Source: Lachnospiraceae bacterium
GTDB taxonomy: Bacteria > Bacillota > Clostridia > Lachnospirales > Lachnospiraceae
NCBI GenBank assembly: GCA_900767585.1
Contig: CAAFZP010000045.1
Location: 1-61,043 of the forward strand
Direction of reading: 5' to 3'
DNA: 61,043 bases
Shown: positions 1-7,234 of the stretch, one piece after another
Position numbering within the stretch: position 1 is the first letter of the stretch
How the letters are laid out: each line of letters opens with the position of its first letter
Translations under genes and position numbers: made by a program
Notes under the pieces: generated by a model
Databases searched by the model: none
Told to the model about the DNA's origin: nothing
What the model saw: the letters and a program-made list of their open reading frames with translations, nothing else

Positions 1-596
1 AATCCAGTCAGTCTCTTGAATTTGTAAAGGAAAATCCATACCCTTCCTGTACACTTACTACTATTAACTTTTAAAGAAGTCTGAGATGGCGGGTATGGAA
101 TCTCAGATTACAATTGACGTAATAGCTAATTAATCTATACACCAATGCTTAAACAACTGCTAGCTGTGCTATTGTTGCTATTATATATTTCTAAAATCGT
201 TCAAATTTTTTTCCAACTATAACATCCATAGTAATATTATAATTACTCCATATAACAAACAAGTTAATAATGGCAATCTTAATTTTCATCATTTAGCTCT
301 ACCATTTCTGCAAAAAATGCCCAACATATAAGACGACGTCCTGTCATACAATCAGAGGTCTAAATTTAATTTTTTTAGTAATATTGGGTTTCTAATTTAA
401 TCATCGAATAAATTTTCCAATACAACTTGACTTCCCACAATACTACTATATTTGTTAGTCTTAACCCCATAAGTTGTAATCATGGTAAGCTGAATGCCAT
501 ATTTGGTAGAAGTGTTTTTTTCTATAATTCGAAGTCAATAATTAGTGATCTAAATGTTTGATTTTATCTAACTTTTAGACCACTATTATTGCACAA
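1..596. other. gene-free AT-rich stretch at window start
   Basis: No convincing coding region is visible on either strand. The only structure seen is near the left end: a 9-bp perfect inverted repeat (35-43 with 91-99, TCCATACCC/GGGTATGGA) and an 8-bp one (80-87 with 100-107, TCTGAGAT/ATCTCAGA) that overlap and could not form together. The rest, roughly 120-590, is AT-rich and shows no recognisable site. It may be the downstream flank of a gene left of the window. Confidence 0.5.
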
Positions 597-632
597 AATA
601 AAAAAATCCCTGATACATCTTGTATCAAGGAT
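597..632 (-). terminator. rho-independent terminator of tRNA operon
   Basis: On the minus strand a 12-bp stem (606-617 with 621-632, one G-U pair) with a 3-nt loop is followed by a run of T. It lies 8 bp past the 3' end of tRNA-Cys, so it ends the Ser-Asn-Cys tRNA transcript. Confidence 0.9.
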
Positions 633-639
633 TTAAGAG

Positions 640-710
640 AGGCGCGAGCCGGATTTGAACCGGCGGTGAAGGTGTTGCAGACCTCTGCCTTACCACTTGG
701 CTATCACGCC
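640..710 (-). tRNA. tRNA-Cys (anticodon GCA)
   Basis: A 71-nt cloverleaf on the minus strand. The acceptor stem GGCGTGA pairs with TCGCGCC with one G-U pair. The anticodon GCA is at 678-676, the T loop reads GGTTCAAATCC, and the discriminator base is U, as usual for tRNA-Cys. No CCA is encoded. It is the last of three tRNAs in one minus-strand unit. Confidence 0.95.
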
Positions 711-715
711 ATATA

Positions 716-774
716 TCATAAGAAGAACCCGCTTGCGGGAGATCTCTTATGATTAGTAAGCACAAAGTGCTTAC
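716..774. repeat. two hairpins in tRNA-Cys/tRNA-Asn spacer
   Basis: Two adjacent stem-loops fill the spacer. The first is TCATAAGA (716-723) with TCTTATGA (745-752) around an inner CCCGC-TT-GCGGG stem (728-739). The second is GTAAGCAC (756-763) with GTGCTTAC (767-774). They could be processing signals in the tRNA precursor, but this role is inferred. Confidence 0.6.
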
Positions 775-824
775 ATTATCTTTTGATCATCAAAAGACCC
801 GCTCAGTGGAGGATTCCTTATCAA

Positions 825-896
825 CTCCCCGAGTAGGGCTCGAACCTACAACAACTCGGTTAACAGCCGAGTGCTCTACCATTGAGCTATCGAGGA
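825..896 (-). tRNA. tRNA-Asn (anticodon GTT)
   Basis: A 72-nt cloverleaf on the minus strand. The acceptor stem TCCTCGA pairs with TCGGGGA with one U-G pair, the anticodon loop reads CTGTTAA with anticodon GTT, the T arm is intact and the discriminator is G. It is the middle gene of the Ser-Asn-Cys unit. Confidence 0.95.
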
Positions 897-904
897 ATAT
901 ATCG

Positions 905-945
905 TCATTCCGAAGGAATGATGATTAATAAGCACTCAGTGCTTA
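905..945. repeat. two hairpins in tRNA-Asn/tRNA-Ser spacer
   Basis: Stem-loop TCATTCC (905-911) with GGAATGA (915-921) is followed by TAAGCAC (929-935) with GTGCTTA (939-945). The second stem is nearly identical to the 756-774 stem in the neighbouring spacer, so the same hairpin occurs once per spacer. Confidence 0.6.
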
Positions 946-1047
946 CAATTGCATTTATCAATTTCTATCTAAACGCAAAGTAGATTATATGAAATATTTC
1001 CAATCAAGTCAAGACTTATTTTCAATATTTTATCCGTAATCTACAAA

Positions 1048-1135
1048 CGGAGATGGAGGGATTTGAACCCTCGCGCCGCGCGAACGACCTACACCCTTAG
1101 CAGGGGCGCCTCTTCAGCCACTTGAGTACATCTCC
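1048..1135 (-). tRNA. tRNA-Ser (anticodon GCT)
   Basis: An 88-nt class II tRNA on the minus strand, with the long variable arm expected for serine. The acceptor stem GGAGATG pairs with CATCTCC, the anticodon is GCT (codons AGC/AGU), the T arm is GAGGGTTCAAATCCCTC, and the discriminator is G. It is the first gene of the Ser-Asn-Cys unit and lies about 60 bp below a strong promoter. Confidence 0.95.
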
Positions 1136-1197
1136 AATGCCTAAAAAACACATTTTACCAATCGGTGTTATTTAGTTCCGCGTCAACACGCTAAGTT

Positions 1198-1226
1198 AGA
1201 ATAACAAATATTATGCAAATTGTCAA
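1198..1226 (-). promoter_or_regulatory. sigma-A type promoter of tRNA operon
   Basis: On the minus strand TTGACA (1226-1221) is separated by exactly 17 bp from TATTCT (1203-1198). It points at tRNA-Ser and is the evident promoter of the three-tRNA operon. Confidence 0.75.
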
Positions 1227-1287
1227 GAGGTAATTATATACCCTTAGTATAATGTATTCCTATTTTTTATTATTTTATTCCAATAAC

Positions 1288-3000
1288 TTATTCATAAGAA
1301 AAAAGCGTATTCACACCATCGTCACCTTCCATATAGTGAACCGTGATCACATCGCCTTCCTCAATCTTGATCAGGCTTTCATTATCAGCAAAATTCTGTT
1401 TGTAGACAGAACGATCTTTCGCTGTAATATACACATATGTCTCATTCTCTACTGTGATGTACCGGATCTGTGTGACTGTAATCTTCTTACTCAACGTATC
1501 TTCACTGACATCGTTTCCACTTGTCGTTATGCTGTTTTCGGCAAGCAGCTTCCGGTAACTTGCAAGTGCTTCCTTCTGTGTCGCGCCGGTTGCCACGATG
1601 CTGTATTTTTCCACATTGACAAGCGCATACATCTTCACAAGTCCTGCATTATCTTTGAGTACCATGATATAGGTTGGTACATTTCCGATGTTTATCAGAG
1701 ATGGGAATGATGACGTGTACCCGAGGTTTTGTACCTGTCCCTCCGCAGAGGACATCGCGGAATGCTCTTCCGCACCTGCGATTGCAAAATATTTACTCTC
1801 TGCAGTTCTTGAATTCATCAACACAAATCCGATATTCGACTGGTCGCCATTGACGGATGTCACACCTGTGTATACCCACACATCGCCATCCATCACCTTG
1901 TAACCATAATCATCGGTCGTCACCTTGCAGCCTTTGTTTCCAATCTTGCTGTTAATGAATCCACCTGACAGCATACCATACCAGTTATACCGGTCACATA
2001 AGAGATCACCATCATACACGCGATCTACCCAGTTTGGAATATCACCCAGATTCATATATTCACAATCCCCGCTGCATGGATCACAGAGCACGATTCCCTT
2101 CACATCCTTCGCTCCAAATAACCCTGCATTCGGCTTTAACACCGGACAGATATAATATGGATTTCCTTCATTATCAAGTTCAAAATAATATCCGTTGAAA
2201 TCATACGTCGGATAAGAAAGCTGCACGTGCCGCTGCAGATTCTTGCCAAAATATGCAGAGGAAGAATACTGAATCGGCTTTTCAAGCTTCACATAATCTG
2301 CCTCATTTTTGACCGGATCAACAAGCACGTATCCCGGAATTCCGGCATCTTTATTATTCAGATATTTGATAAATCCCGCATATTCAAGCGGTGCAACCTT
2401 CATCGGCACACCATTATAATCAATCGTGCTGTATGTCTCGCTCACCTGATACTGGCTGACAACATCAGACAGGGAACCAATCGAACGATCACCGATGATT
2501 CTCGCACTGTCCGTATCCATCAGTGCTATGTTGTTGATATTCTCACTTTCCGGTACATCCGCTGCAAAATCACCATCCTCAACCTTGATGATTCCTGCAT
2601 ATTTTGATGCACGGAACAATTGAGAAGATGCCAGCCCGCCTATAATCAATCCTACAATCAACACAAGGATTGCTGTAAATGAAACCATTACCACCTTTGT
2701 CGAACCAACGGCTTCTTTGATATTGCCTTTTTTAGTAATGCGTGTTCCCTTGAAATCAAAGGAGCAAAATCCGATTGCCGCAAGCGTAAGTATCACCCAT
2801 GTCCAGAATCCAGAGGTATGTACATTGATTGCCGGTGTCAGGAAATAATAAAACAACACTTCCGCAACGAGCAGCAACCCATACAGAAGAATGTTTGATC
2901 TGCGGATAGCAAATCCTGGTTTTCCGTTTTTCTGCTGTTTCTTCCTGCGTTCCTTTTCCATATCTACATCATATTCGACTTTAACTTTATTTTTTGCCAT
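1288..3000 (-). CDS. membrane-anchored protein of unknown function
   Basis: A 570-residue protein that I do not recognise. It has a basic N-terminus (residues 1-32), then three predicted membrane segments near 33-55, 64-84 and 103-127, then a soluble domain of about 440 residues rich in aromatic and beta-type sequence and ending without a motif I can name. The soluble part contains paired cysteines (CDPCSGDC). The start ATG is preceded by GGAG and lies one base after the stop codon of the fumarase beta-subunit gene, so the two are probably co-transcribed and perhaps translationally coupled. A role in fumarate metabolism is not implied by the sequence. Confidence 0.8.
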   Translation of the reverse strand: MAKNKVKVEYDVDMEKERRKKQQKNGKPGFAIRRSNILLYGLLLVAEVLFYYFLTPAINVHTSGFWTWVILTLAAIGFCSFDFKGTRITKKGNIKEAVGSTKVVMVSFTAILVLIVGLIIGGLASSQLFRASKYAGIIKVEDGDFAADVPESENINNIALMDTDSARIIGDRSIGSLSDVVSQYQVSETYSTIDYNGVPMKVAPLEYAGFIKYLNNKDAGIPGYVLVDPVKNEADYVKLEKPIQYSSSAYFGKNLQRHVQLSYPTYDFNGYYFELDNEGNPYYICPVLKPNAGLFGAKDVKGIVLCDPCSGDCEYMNLGDIPNWVDRVYDGDLLCDRYNWYGMLSGGFINSKIGNKGCKVTTDDYGYKVMDGDVWVYTGVTSVNGDQSNIGFVLMNSRTAESKYFAIAGAEEHSAMSSAEGQVQNLGYTSSFPSLINIGNVPTYIMVLKDNAGLVKMYALVNVEKYSIVATGATQKEALASYRKLLAENSITTSGNDVSEDTLSKKITVTQIRYITVENETYVYITAKDRSVYKQNFADNESLIKIEEGDVITVHYMEGDDGVNTLFSYE

Positions 3001-3001
3001 A

Positions 3002-3610
3002 CTAATTATGCTCCTTCAGATAATCTGCAACCGCCGTCTCATACAGATTGTGTCCTTCGCTGTCGATTACGACGATAACAGGAAGATTCTCCACGCGCAT
3101 CTTACGGATTGCCTCGGTTCCAAGATCATCATACGCGATCACTTCTGACTCCTTGATGCACTTGGATAAAAGTGCTCCCGCTCCGCCAACGGCTGCCATA
3201 TACACAGCTTTTTCCTTGACGATTGCATCAATCACTGCCTGACTGCGCTTACCTTTTCCGATCATGCCCTTCAAACCCTTCGACAATAGAAGCGGTGTAT
3301 ATTTATCCATACGGCTGCTCGTGGTAGGTCCTGCAGAACCGATCACCTGTCCCGGCTTTGCCGGTGTTGGTCCAAGATAGTAGATTGTATTTCCTGTGAT
3401 ATCCAATGGCAGAATCTTATCCTCATACAGCTTTGCGCCGGTATAATCTACTTCCGGATGTTTCTCCTGCTCCACGCAGATAGCATCATACATCCGCTTG
3501 TGTGCAGCATCTCTGGCACTGTAGATTGTGCCGGTCAGATAGATATAATCTCCTGCATGAAGCTCCTTTAATTTCTCTTCGCTAAATGGTACTGCAATAT
3601 GTCGTTCCAT
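3002..3610 (-). CDS. Fe-S fumarate hydratase, beta (C-terminal) subunit
   Basis: A 202-residue protein of the class I fumarase/tartrate dehydratase C-terminal family. With the alpha subunit it interconverts fumarate and malate in the cytoplasm; L-tartrate dehydratase is the main alternative. The family signature GPTTSSRMD is at about residues 94-102, and a second conserved block (DLGTEAIRKMRVE) is near the C-terminus. The length is normal for the separate beta subunit. A clear GGAG precedes the ATG. Unusually, its partner subunit (5391-6233) is not adjacent but lies upstream of a membrane-protein gene. Confidence 0.9.
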   Translation of the reverse strand: MERHIAVPFSEEKLKELHAGDYIYLTGTIYSARDAAHKRMYDAICVEQEKHPEVDYTGAKLYEDKILPLDITGNTIYYLGPTPAKPGQVIGSAGPTTSSRMDKYTPLLLSKGLKGMIGKGKRSQAVIDAIVKEKAVYMAAVGGAGALLSKCIKESEVIAYDDLGTEAIRKMRVENLPVIVVIDSEGHNLYETAVADYLKEHN

Positions 3611-3636
3611 TCTCTAATCTCCTTTATTTGTTGTAT

Positions 3637-5283
3637 TTACTTCGTCAATATATATCCTTTTATATGCATCCAATTTATCATAGTCTGCTCATCATCGATT
3701 TCAATACTGATATACGTTACGATCAGTTTTTCTGTATCACTGATTTGAATTTCGTAGACTTTGTCTTTTTCATCTACGACCTGATTTTCATTTTTATCTT
3801 CCAAGTCCTTATAATACGAAATGCAGGAAGTAAGATCTACACCCTCATATACATTATCTCCGGCTGTGATTGTTTTGCTTTCATATTCTTGAACAGAACA
3901 TTCATCCCGCCAATGTTCATCTACCCCATAGATTTTTTCATAACCGCGGATGGTTAATCCACCCTCTTCCATCGGATCTGCATAGAAATACACGGATTTC
4001 CATTGATCTTCACTGTCCTGGTCATACAACATATTATGTAATTCATCCTGTTCCGCTTCCGTAAGATTGGTCTTTATGTACCGTCTGCCATACGCATTTC
4101 CACGCAAATAATCATATGCTTCCGCAGCCACTTCCTTATCCAATGTCCGATTCTTAACTAACCGGCTTTTCTGTGACTGATAAGACAGGTAAGATGCATT
4201 TCCAAATGGAAGCAGAAGTCCTATGAATAAACATCCCACGAATACAAGGATCAGATTTTCATAATGCCGGTTCCACAGAATATAGATGACCTGTAGCAAG
4301 ATAAACATCCACGCCGCATATCGCTGCTCCGTCAGTCCATACGCTATAACACGTACCGACATCGAATAGATTTCAAGCAGGATAAACGGTGCATAGATAT
4401 ATTTCGTAATATGGATCAGTTTCTTATAACGTGAAGACTTCTCCTCCACGAACCCGGATGCCATCATCCAGATTGGCATACCAATTGCAAAAAGACTTGC
4501 ACAGATACTGAAGATTTCGTTGCTCGGAACCTCCTGTGTCACAAAGATTTTTACCACATAGAGGTATATCACGAACATCGCAATCCACACGCATGGAAGT
4601 AACACATAAGATACGAATTTCTTCGTAAATGCCGCGTTATCTTCGCTTGTGTCCGAGACAGCAAGCAGGCAGGTTGGGAAATACGCAAGTGCACTCAGCA
4701 ATAACTGGATATTCAACTCCACTCTGAACGTATCGATATCCACAAGCAATGCATCTATAATTTCAAGTATCAGGATAACCGCAATATTTAACACCAGATA
4801 GACACCAACTGCCCGGAGCAATGCGAATATAATCCGTCCGATACAATGTGGCAGATCCAGTTTCTGCTGCCGGAGCAATACATAGATTGCAAGAAGCACC
4901 GTGCACGCAATGTAAAAATACAAGATACTTTCAAATATCAGATTCGGTATATCCGCTTTCTGTGCTTTAAGAATCTCTGACAAATTCTCAAATATGATTG
5001 CAATCACAAATGTTACGCCATAGCCAATCAGCCATTTCCGTTTGTTTTTCTGTGCTTCTTCTATCGTTTTCTTCCACAGGCTCTCAACCAGAAAATTCCC
5101 GGCAAGCCAGATAGAACAGACAGCCACGATGGAATCAATGTCAAACCCTTTTTTCTGATTTGCTATGATACTCACAACCGCTATGATAAACGCACAGAAA
5201 ATACTCGCAGCATAACGTATGTAGATCTGCTTGAATTTCGCCATATTCTGGTTGATATAATTTGAAACCTTTCCCAAGTACAT
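3637..5283 (-). CDS. DUF4153-type multi-pass membrane protein
   Basis: About 548 residues. The first ~380 are strongly hydrophobic with roughly ten membrane segments, and the last ~170 are soluble and acidic. The block around FVSYVLLPCVWIAMFV and the later YGLTEQRYAAW stretch resemble the DUF4153 family, whose function is not known. The start is uncertain: AAAGGAG sits only 2 nt before the ATG at 5283 but 8 nt before an in-frame TTG at 5277, which may be the real start, and in-frame ATGs also lie at 5307 and 5316. The gene separates the two fumarase subunit genes. Confidence 0.75.
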   Translation of the reverse strand: MYLGKVSNYINQNMAKFKQIYIRYAASIFCAFIIAVVSIIANQKKGFDIDSIVAVCSIWLAGNFLVESLWKKTIEEAQKNKRKWLIGYGVTFVIAIIFENLSEILKAQKADIPNLIFESILYFYIACTVLLAIYVLLRQQKLDLPHCIGRIIFALLRAVGVYLVLNIAVILILEIIDALLVDIDTFRVELNIQLLLSALAYFPTCLLAVSDTSEDNAAFTKKFVSYVLLPCVWIAMFVIYLYVVKIFVTQEVPSNEIFSICASLFAIGMPIWMMASGFVEEKSSRYKKLIHITKYIYAPFILLEIYSMSVRVIAYGLTEQRYAAWMFILLQVIYILWNRHYENLILVFVGCLFIGLLLPFGNASYLSYQSQKSRLVKNRTLDKEVAAEAYDYLRGNAYGRRYIKTNLTEAEQDELHNMLYDQDSEDQWKSVYFYADPMEEGGLTIRGYEKIYGVDEHWRDECSVQEYESKTITAGDNVYEGVDLTSCISYYKDLEDKNENQVVDEKDKVYEIQISDTEKLIVTYISIEIDDEQTMINWMHIKGYILTK

Positions 5284-5390
5284 ATCTCCTTTCTTTCGTG
5301 CACGCATGATTTTCATTTATAACTTACACATGCATCCATCCAATCTCCTGTACATCTTTCTCTGTCATCTCTTCCATATCATTTATATTT

Positions 5391-6233
5391 CTACAACACA
5401 ACCGTCTTGTGGCGGTTTACATGACAGCACATATTGACTGCAAGCGGCATACCTGCGATATGCGTTGCGTAGGTTTCAATATTGACGGCGAGCGCCGTTG
5501 TCTTTCCTCCAAGTCCACCCGGTCCGATTCCGGTCTTGTTCACAAGCTCCAATATCTCGTCTTCGAGCTTCGCAATATGTGCCTTCTCCGAATGTGATCC
5601 TGCCGGTCTTGTGAGTGCTTTCTTCGCAAGCTTTGCCGCAAGCTCAAAATCACCGCCAAGTCCGACACCGACTACCATCGGAGGACAGGCATTTGGTCCG
5701 GCATCCTTCACTGCTGCAAGCACGGACTGACGGATTCCTTCTTCTCCATCTGCCGGTTTCAGCATATATACCTTGCTCATATTCTCACTGCCAAATCCCT
5801 TCGGCGCAATCGTGATCTCCAGCTGATCTCCCGGTACAATATCATAATGGATGATTGCCGGTGTATTGTCTCCGGTGTTCTCACGCAGAAGTGGATCTCT
5901 CACGACAGATTTCCGCAGATATCCATCCGTATATCCTCTTCTTACTCCTTCGTTGATGGCATCCGTGAGATTCATTCCTTCAATGTGCAGATCCTGTCCG
6001 ACATTCACGAAGAACACTGCCATTCCTGTATCCTGACAGATTGGTGTCTGATCCTCTCCGGCAATTTCCATATTCTCGATTAACTGATTCAAAATCTGCT
6101 TGCCGAGCGTGCTGTCTTCCTCTTTTGCTGCCTGCCGTATCTTACCATCCATATCATCTGCGAGATAGAGATTGGCTGAGATACACATTTCTTTCACTGC
6201 TTCAATGATTTTGTCTGTGTGTAATGTTCGCAT
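5391..6233 (-). CDS. Fe-S fumarate hydratase, alpha (N-terminal) subunit
   Basis: A 280-residue catalytic subunit of a two-component class I fumarase/tartrate dehydratase, which carries the [4Fe-4S] cluster used as a Lewis acid. Candidate cluster cysteines are Cys66 (PICQDTG), Cys183 (NACPPMVVG) and Cys269/270 (NMCCHVNRH). The glycine-rich GIGPGGLGGKTTA segment at about 235-247 is characteristic. The start was set at 6233 because AAAGGAG lies 6 nt upstream; a longer reading to 6284 has no ribosome site. Downstream are the DUF4153 gene and then the beta subunit. Confidence 0.92.
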   Translation of the reverse strand: MRTLHTDKIIEAVKEMCISANLYLADDMDGKIRQAAKEEDSTLGKQILNQLIENMEIAGEDQTPICQDTGMAVFFVNVGQDLHIEGMNLTDAINEGVRRGYTDGYLRKSVVRDPLLRENTGDNTPAIIHYDIVPGDQLEITIAPKGFGSENMSKVYMLKPADGEEGIRQSVLAAVKDAGPNACPPMVVGVGLGGDFELAAKLAKKALTRPAGSHSEKAHIAKLEDEILELVNKTGIGPGGLGGKTTALAVNIETYATHIAGMPLAVNMCCHVNRHKTVVL

Positions 6234-6246
6234 GTTTTTCTCCTTT

Positions 6247-6543
6247 TTATGCATATTTATAGGTTTGAATACTATTAATTTCATCCTTCAGATTTAACTT
6301 TGCATTACGTAAATCAATATCATTTTGAATATTCAAAAAATAAGAATCTGACACCCCAAAATATTTTGCTAGTCTTAAAGAGGTATCTACTGTTATTTTT
6401 CTTCTGTCATGCAAAATATCCTGTACTCTTGAAACTGGAACATGGATTTCCATTGCCAGTTTGTATGCTGAAATATCCAACGGTTTCATAAATTCTTCCC
6501 ACAATATTTCACTTACTTTTGTTGTCTCTATCATTTTTTCCAT
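6247..6543 (-). CDS. higA: HigA-family antitoxin (HTH XRE)
   Basis: A 98-residue helix-turn-helix protein of the HigA addiction-module family. The HTH spans about residues 24-60 (KLAMEIHVPVSRVQDILHDRR), followed by the typical SLRLAKYFGVSDSYFLNIQ segment. It should bind and neutralise the toxin encoded just upstream and repress the shared promoter. Its ribosome site (TAGGAG) overlaps the toxin stop codon, which supports coupled translation. The toxin-first order is normal for hig loci. Confidence 0.9.
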   Translation of the reverse strand: MEKMIETTKVSEILWEEFMKPLDISAYKLAMEIHVPVSRVQDILHDRRKITVDTSLRLAKYFGVSDSYFLNIQNDIDLRNAKLNLKDEINSIQTYKYA

Positions 6544-6554
6544 ACCATCATCTC

Positions 6555-6839
6555 CTAATGATAATCTACAATTTCAACATTATAAAATTCATTTGTATCT
6601 TTCACTTCAAAACAAATTCTAAATTGATCATTTATTCGAATGCTATATTGTCCCTCTCTGTCACCATGTAATTGTTCCAAATGATTTGCAGGTGGAACTC
6701 TTAAGTCCTCCAAACTTTGCGCATTGTCAATCATTATCAATTTTCTTAATGCTATTTTTTGAATCGTTTGTGGAAGCTTTTTTGAAAAAATCTGATTATA
6801 GATTTTTTCGGTCTCTTTATCTTTAAATGACTTTATCAT
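6555..6839 (-). CDS. higB: HigB-family toxin (RelE-like mRNA interferase)
   Basis: A 94-residue RelE/ParE-superfamily toxin of HigB type. It is predicted to cut mRNA at the ribosome until held by HigA. Family features include the LEDLRVPPANHLEQLHGDR block and the C-terminal QFRICFEV...YNVEIVDYH strand-rich end. No ribosome binding site is visible; the predicted transcription start falls on the A of the ATG, so the message may be leaderless. An alternative ATG at 6843 is out of frame. Confidence 0.9.
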   Translation of the reverse strand: MIKSFKDKETEKIYNQIFSKKLPQTIQKIALRKLIMIDNAQSLEDLRVPPANHLEQLHGDREGQYSIRINDQFRICFEVKDTNEFYNVEIVDYH

Positions 6840-6845
6840 ACATTT

Positions 6846-6874
6846 ATTATACCTGTTATACAGGTATATGTCAA
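6846..6874 (-). promoter_or_regulatory. higBA promoter with internal operator palindrome
   Basis: Consensus TTGACA (6874-6869) and TATAAT (6851-6846) are 17 bp apart on the minus strand. The spacer and -10 hold a perfect palindrome, TATACCTG-N5-CAGGTATA (6848-6868). This is a good candidate for the HigA operator because binding there would block RNA polymerase directly. Confidence 0.85.
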
Positions 6875-6909
6875 TTTGTTTATATTATATGCTTCTATTC
6901 ATAAAAAAT

Positions 6910-6950
6910 ACAAAAAGGCTGCTACACGATTTCTCATGCAGCAGCCCTTT
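6910..6950 (-). terminator. rho-independent terminator
   Basis: On the minus strand GGGCTGCTGCA and TGTAGCAGCC form a stem followed by TTTTTG. It lies just after the stop of the small membrane protein gene (6953-7156) and separates it from higBA. Confidence 0.85.
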
Positions 6951-6952
6951 TC

Positions 6953-7156
6953 TTAATCATCCAAATAATCGTCTTTATCCTTCGTATCAATGCCCCGCTT
7001 TTTGTTCTGCATACGTATGTAGATTGACACAAATATGTAAGTTACAAATAACAATACAAATATCACGCCCACCCAGTACATCGCAGCATATAATACGTTT
7101 GATACACTATCAATTTTAGAAAGGCCTTCCAAGCCTTCTTTTATACTATCATTCAT
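6953..7156 (-). CDS. small single-pass membrane protein, unknown
   Basis: A 67-residue protein with one hydrophobic segment of about 25 residues (around 20-45, LYAAMYWVGVIFVLLFVTYIF) and a short charged tail ending DTKDKDDYLDD. I do not recognise a family. The start at 7156 was chosen because AGAGG lies at a suitable distance; a longer reading from 7180 has no better site. It is followed at once by a terminator. It could be a small stand-alone membrane peptide, and no function is inferred. Confidence 0.6.
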   Translation of the reverse strand: MNDSIKEGLEGLSKIDSVSNVLYAAMYWVGVIFVLLFVTYIFVSIYIRMQNKKRGIDTKDKDDYLDD

Positions 7157-7234
7157 CGCGTTTCCTCTTTTCCGGTTCAAATGCCAACACTTGTTATCAT
7201 TATATCAAAAATCATATAGAAAGCAAGAACCTTC

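Noticed and set aside
1252..1710. A 152-codon plus-strand frame at the tRNA promoter side
   Set aside because: It overlaps the real minus-strand gene 1288-3000 antisense and has no support in composition or start site.
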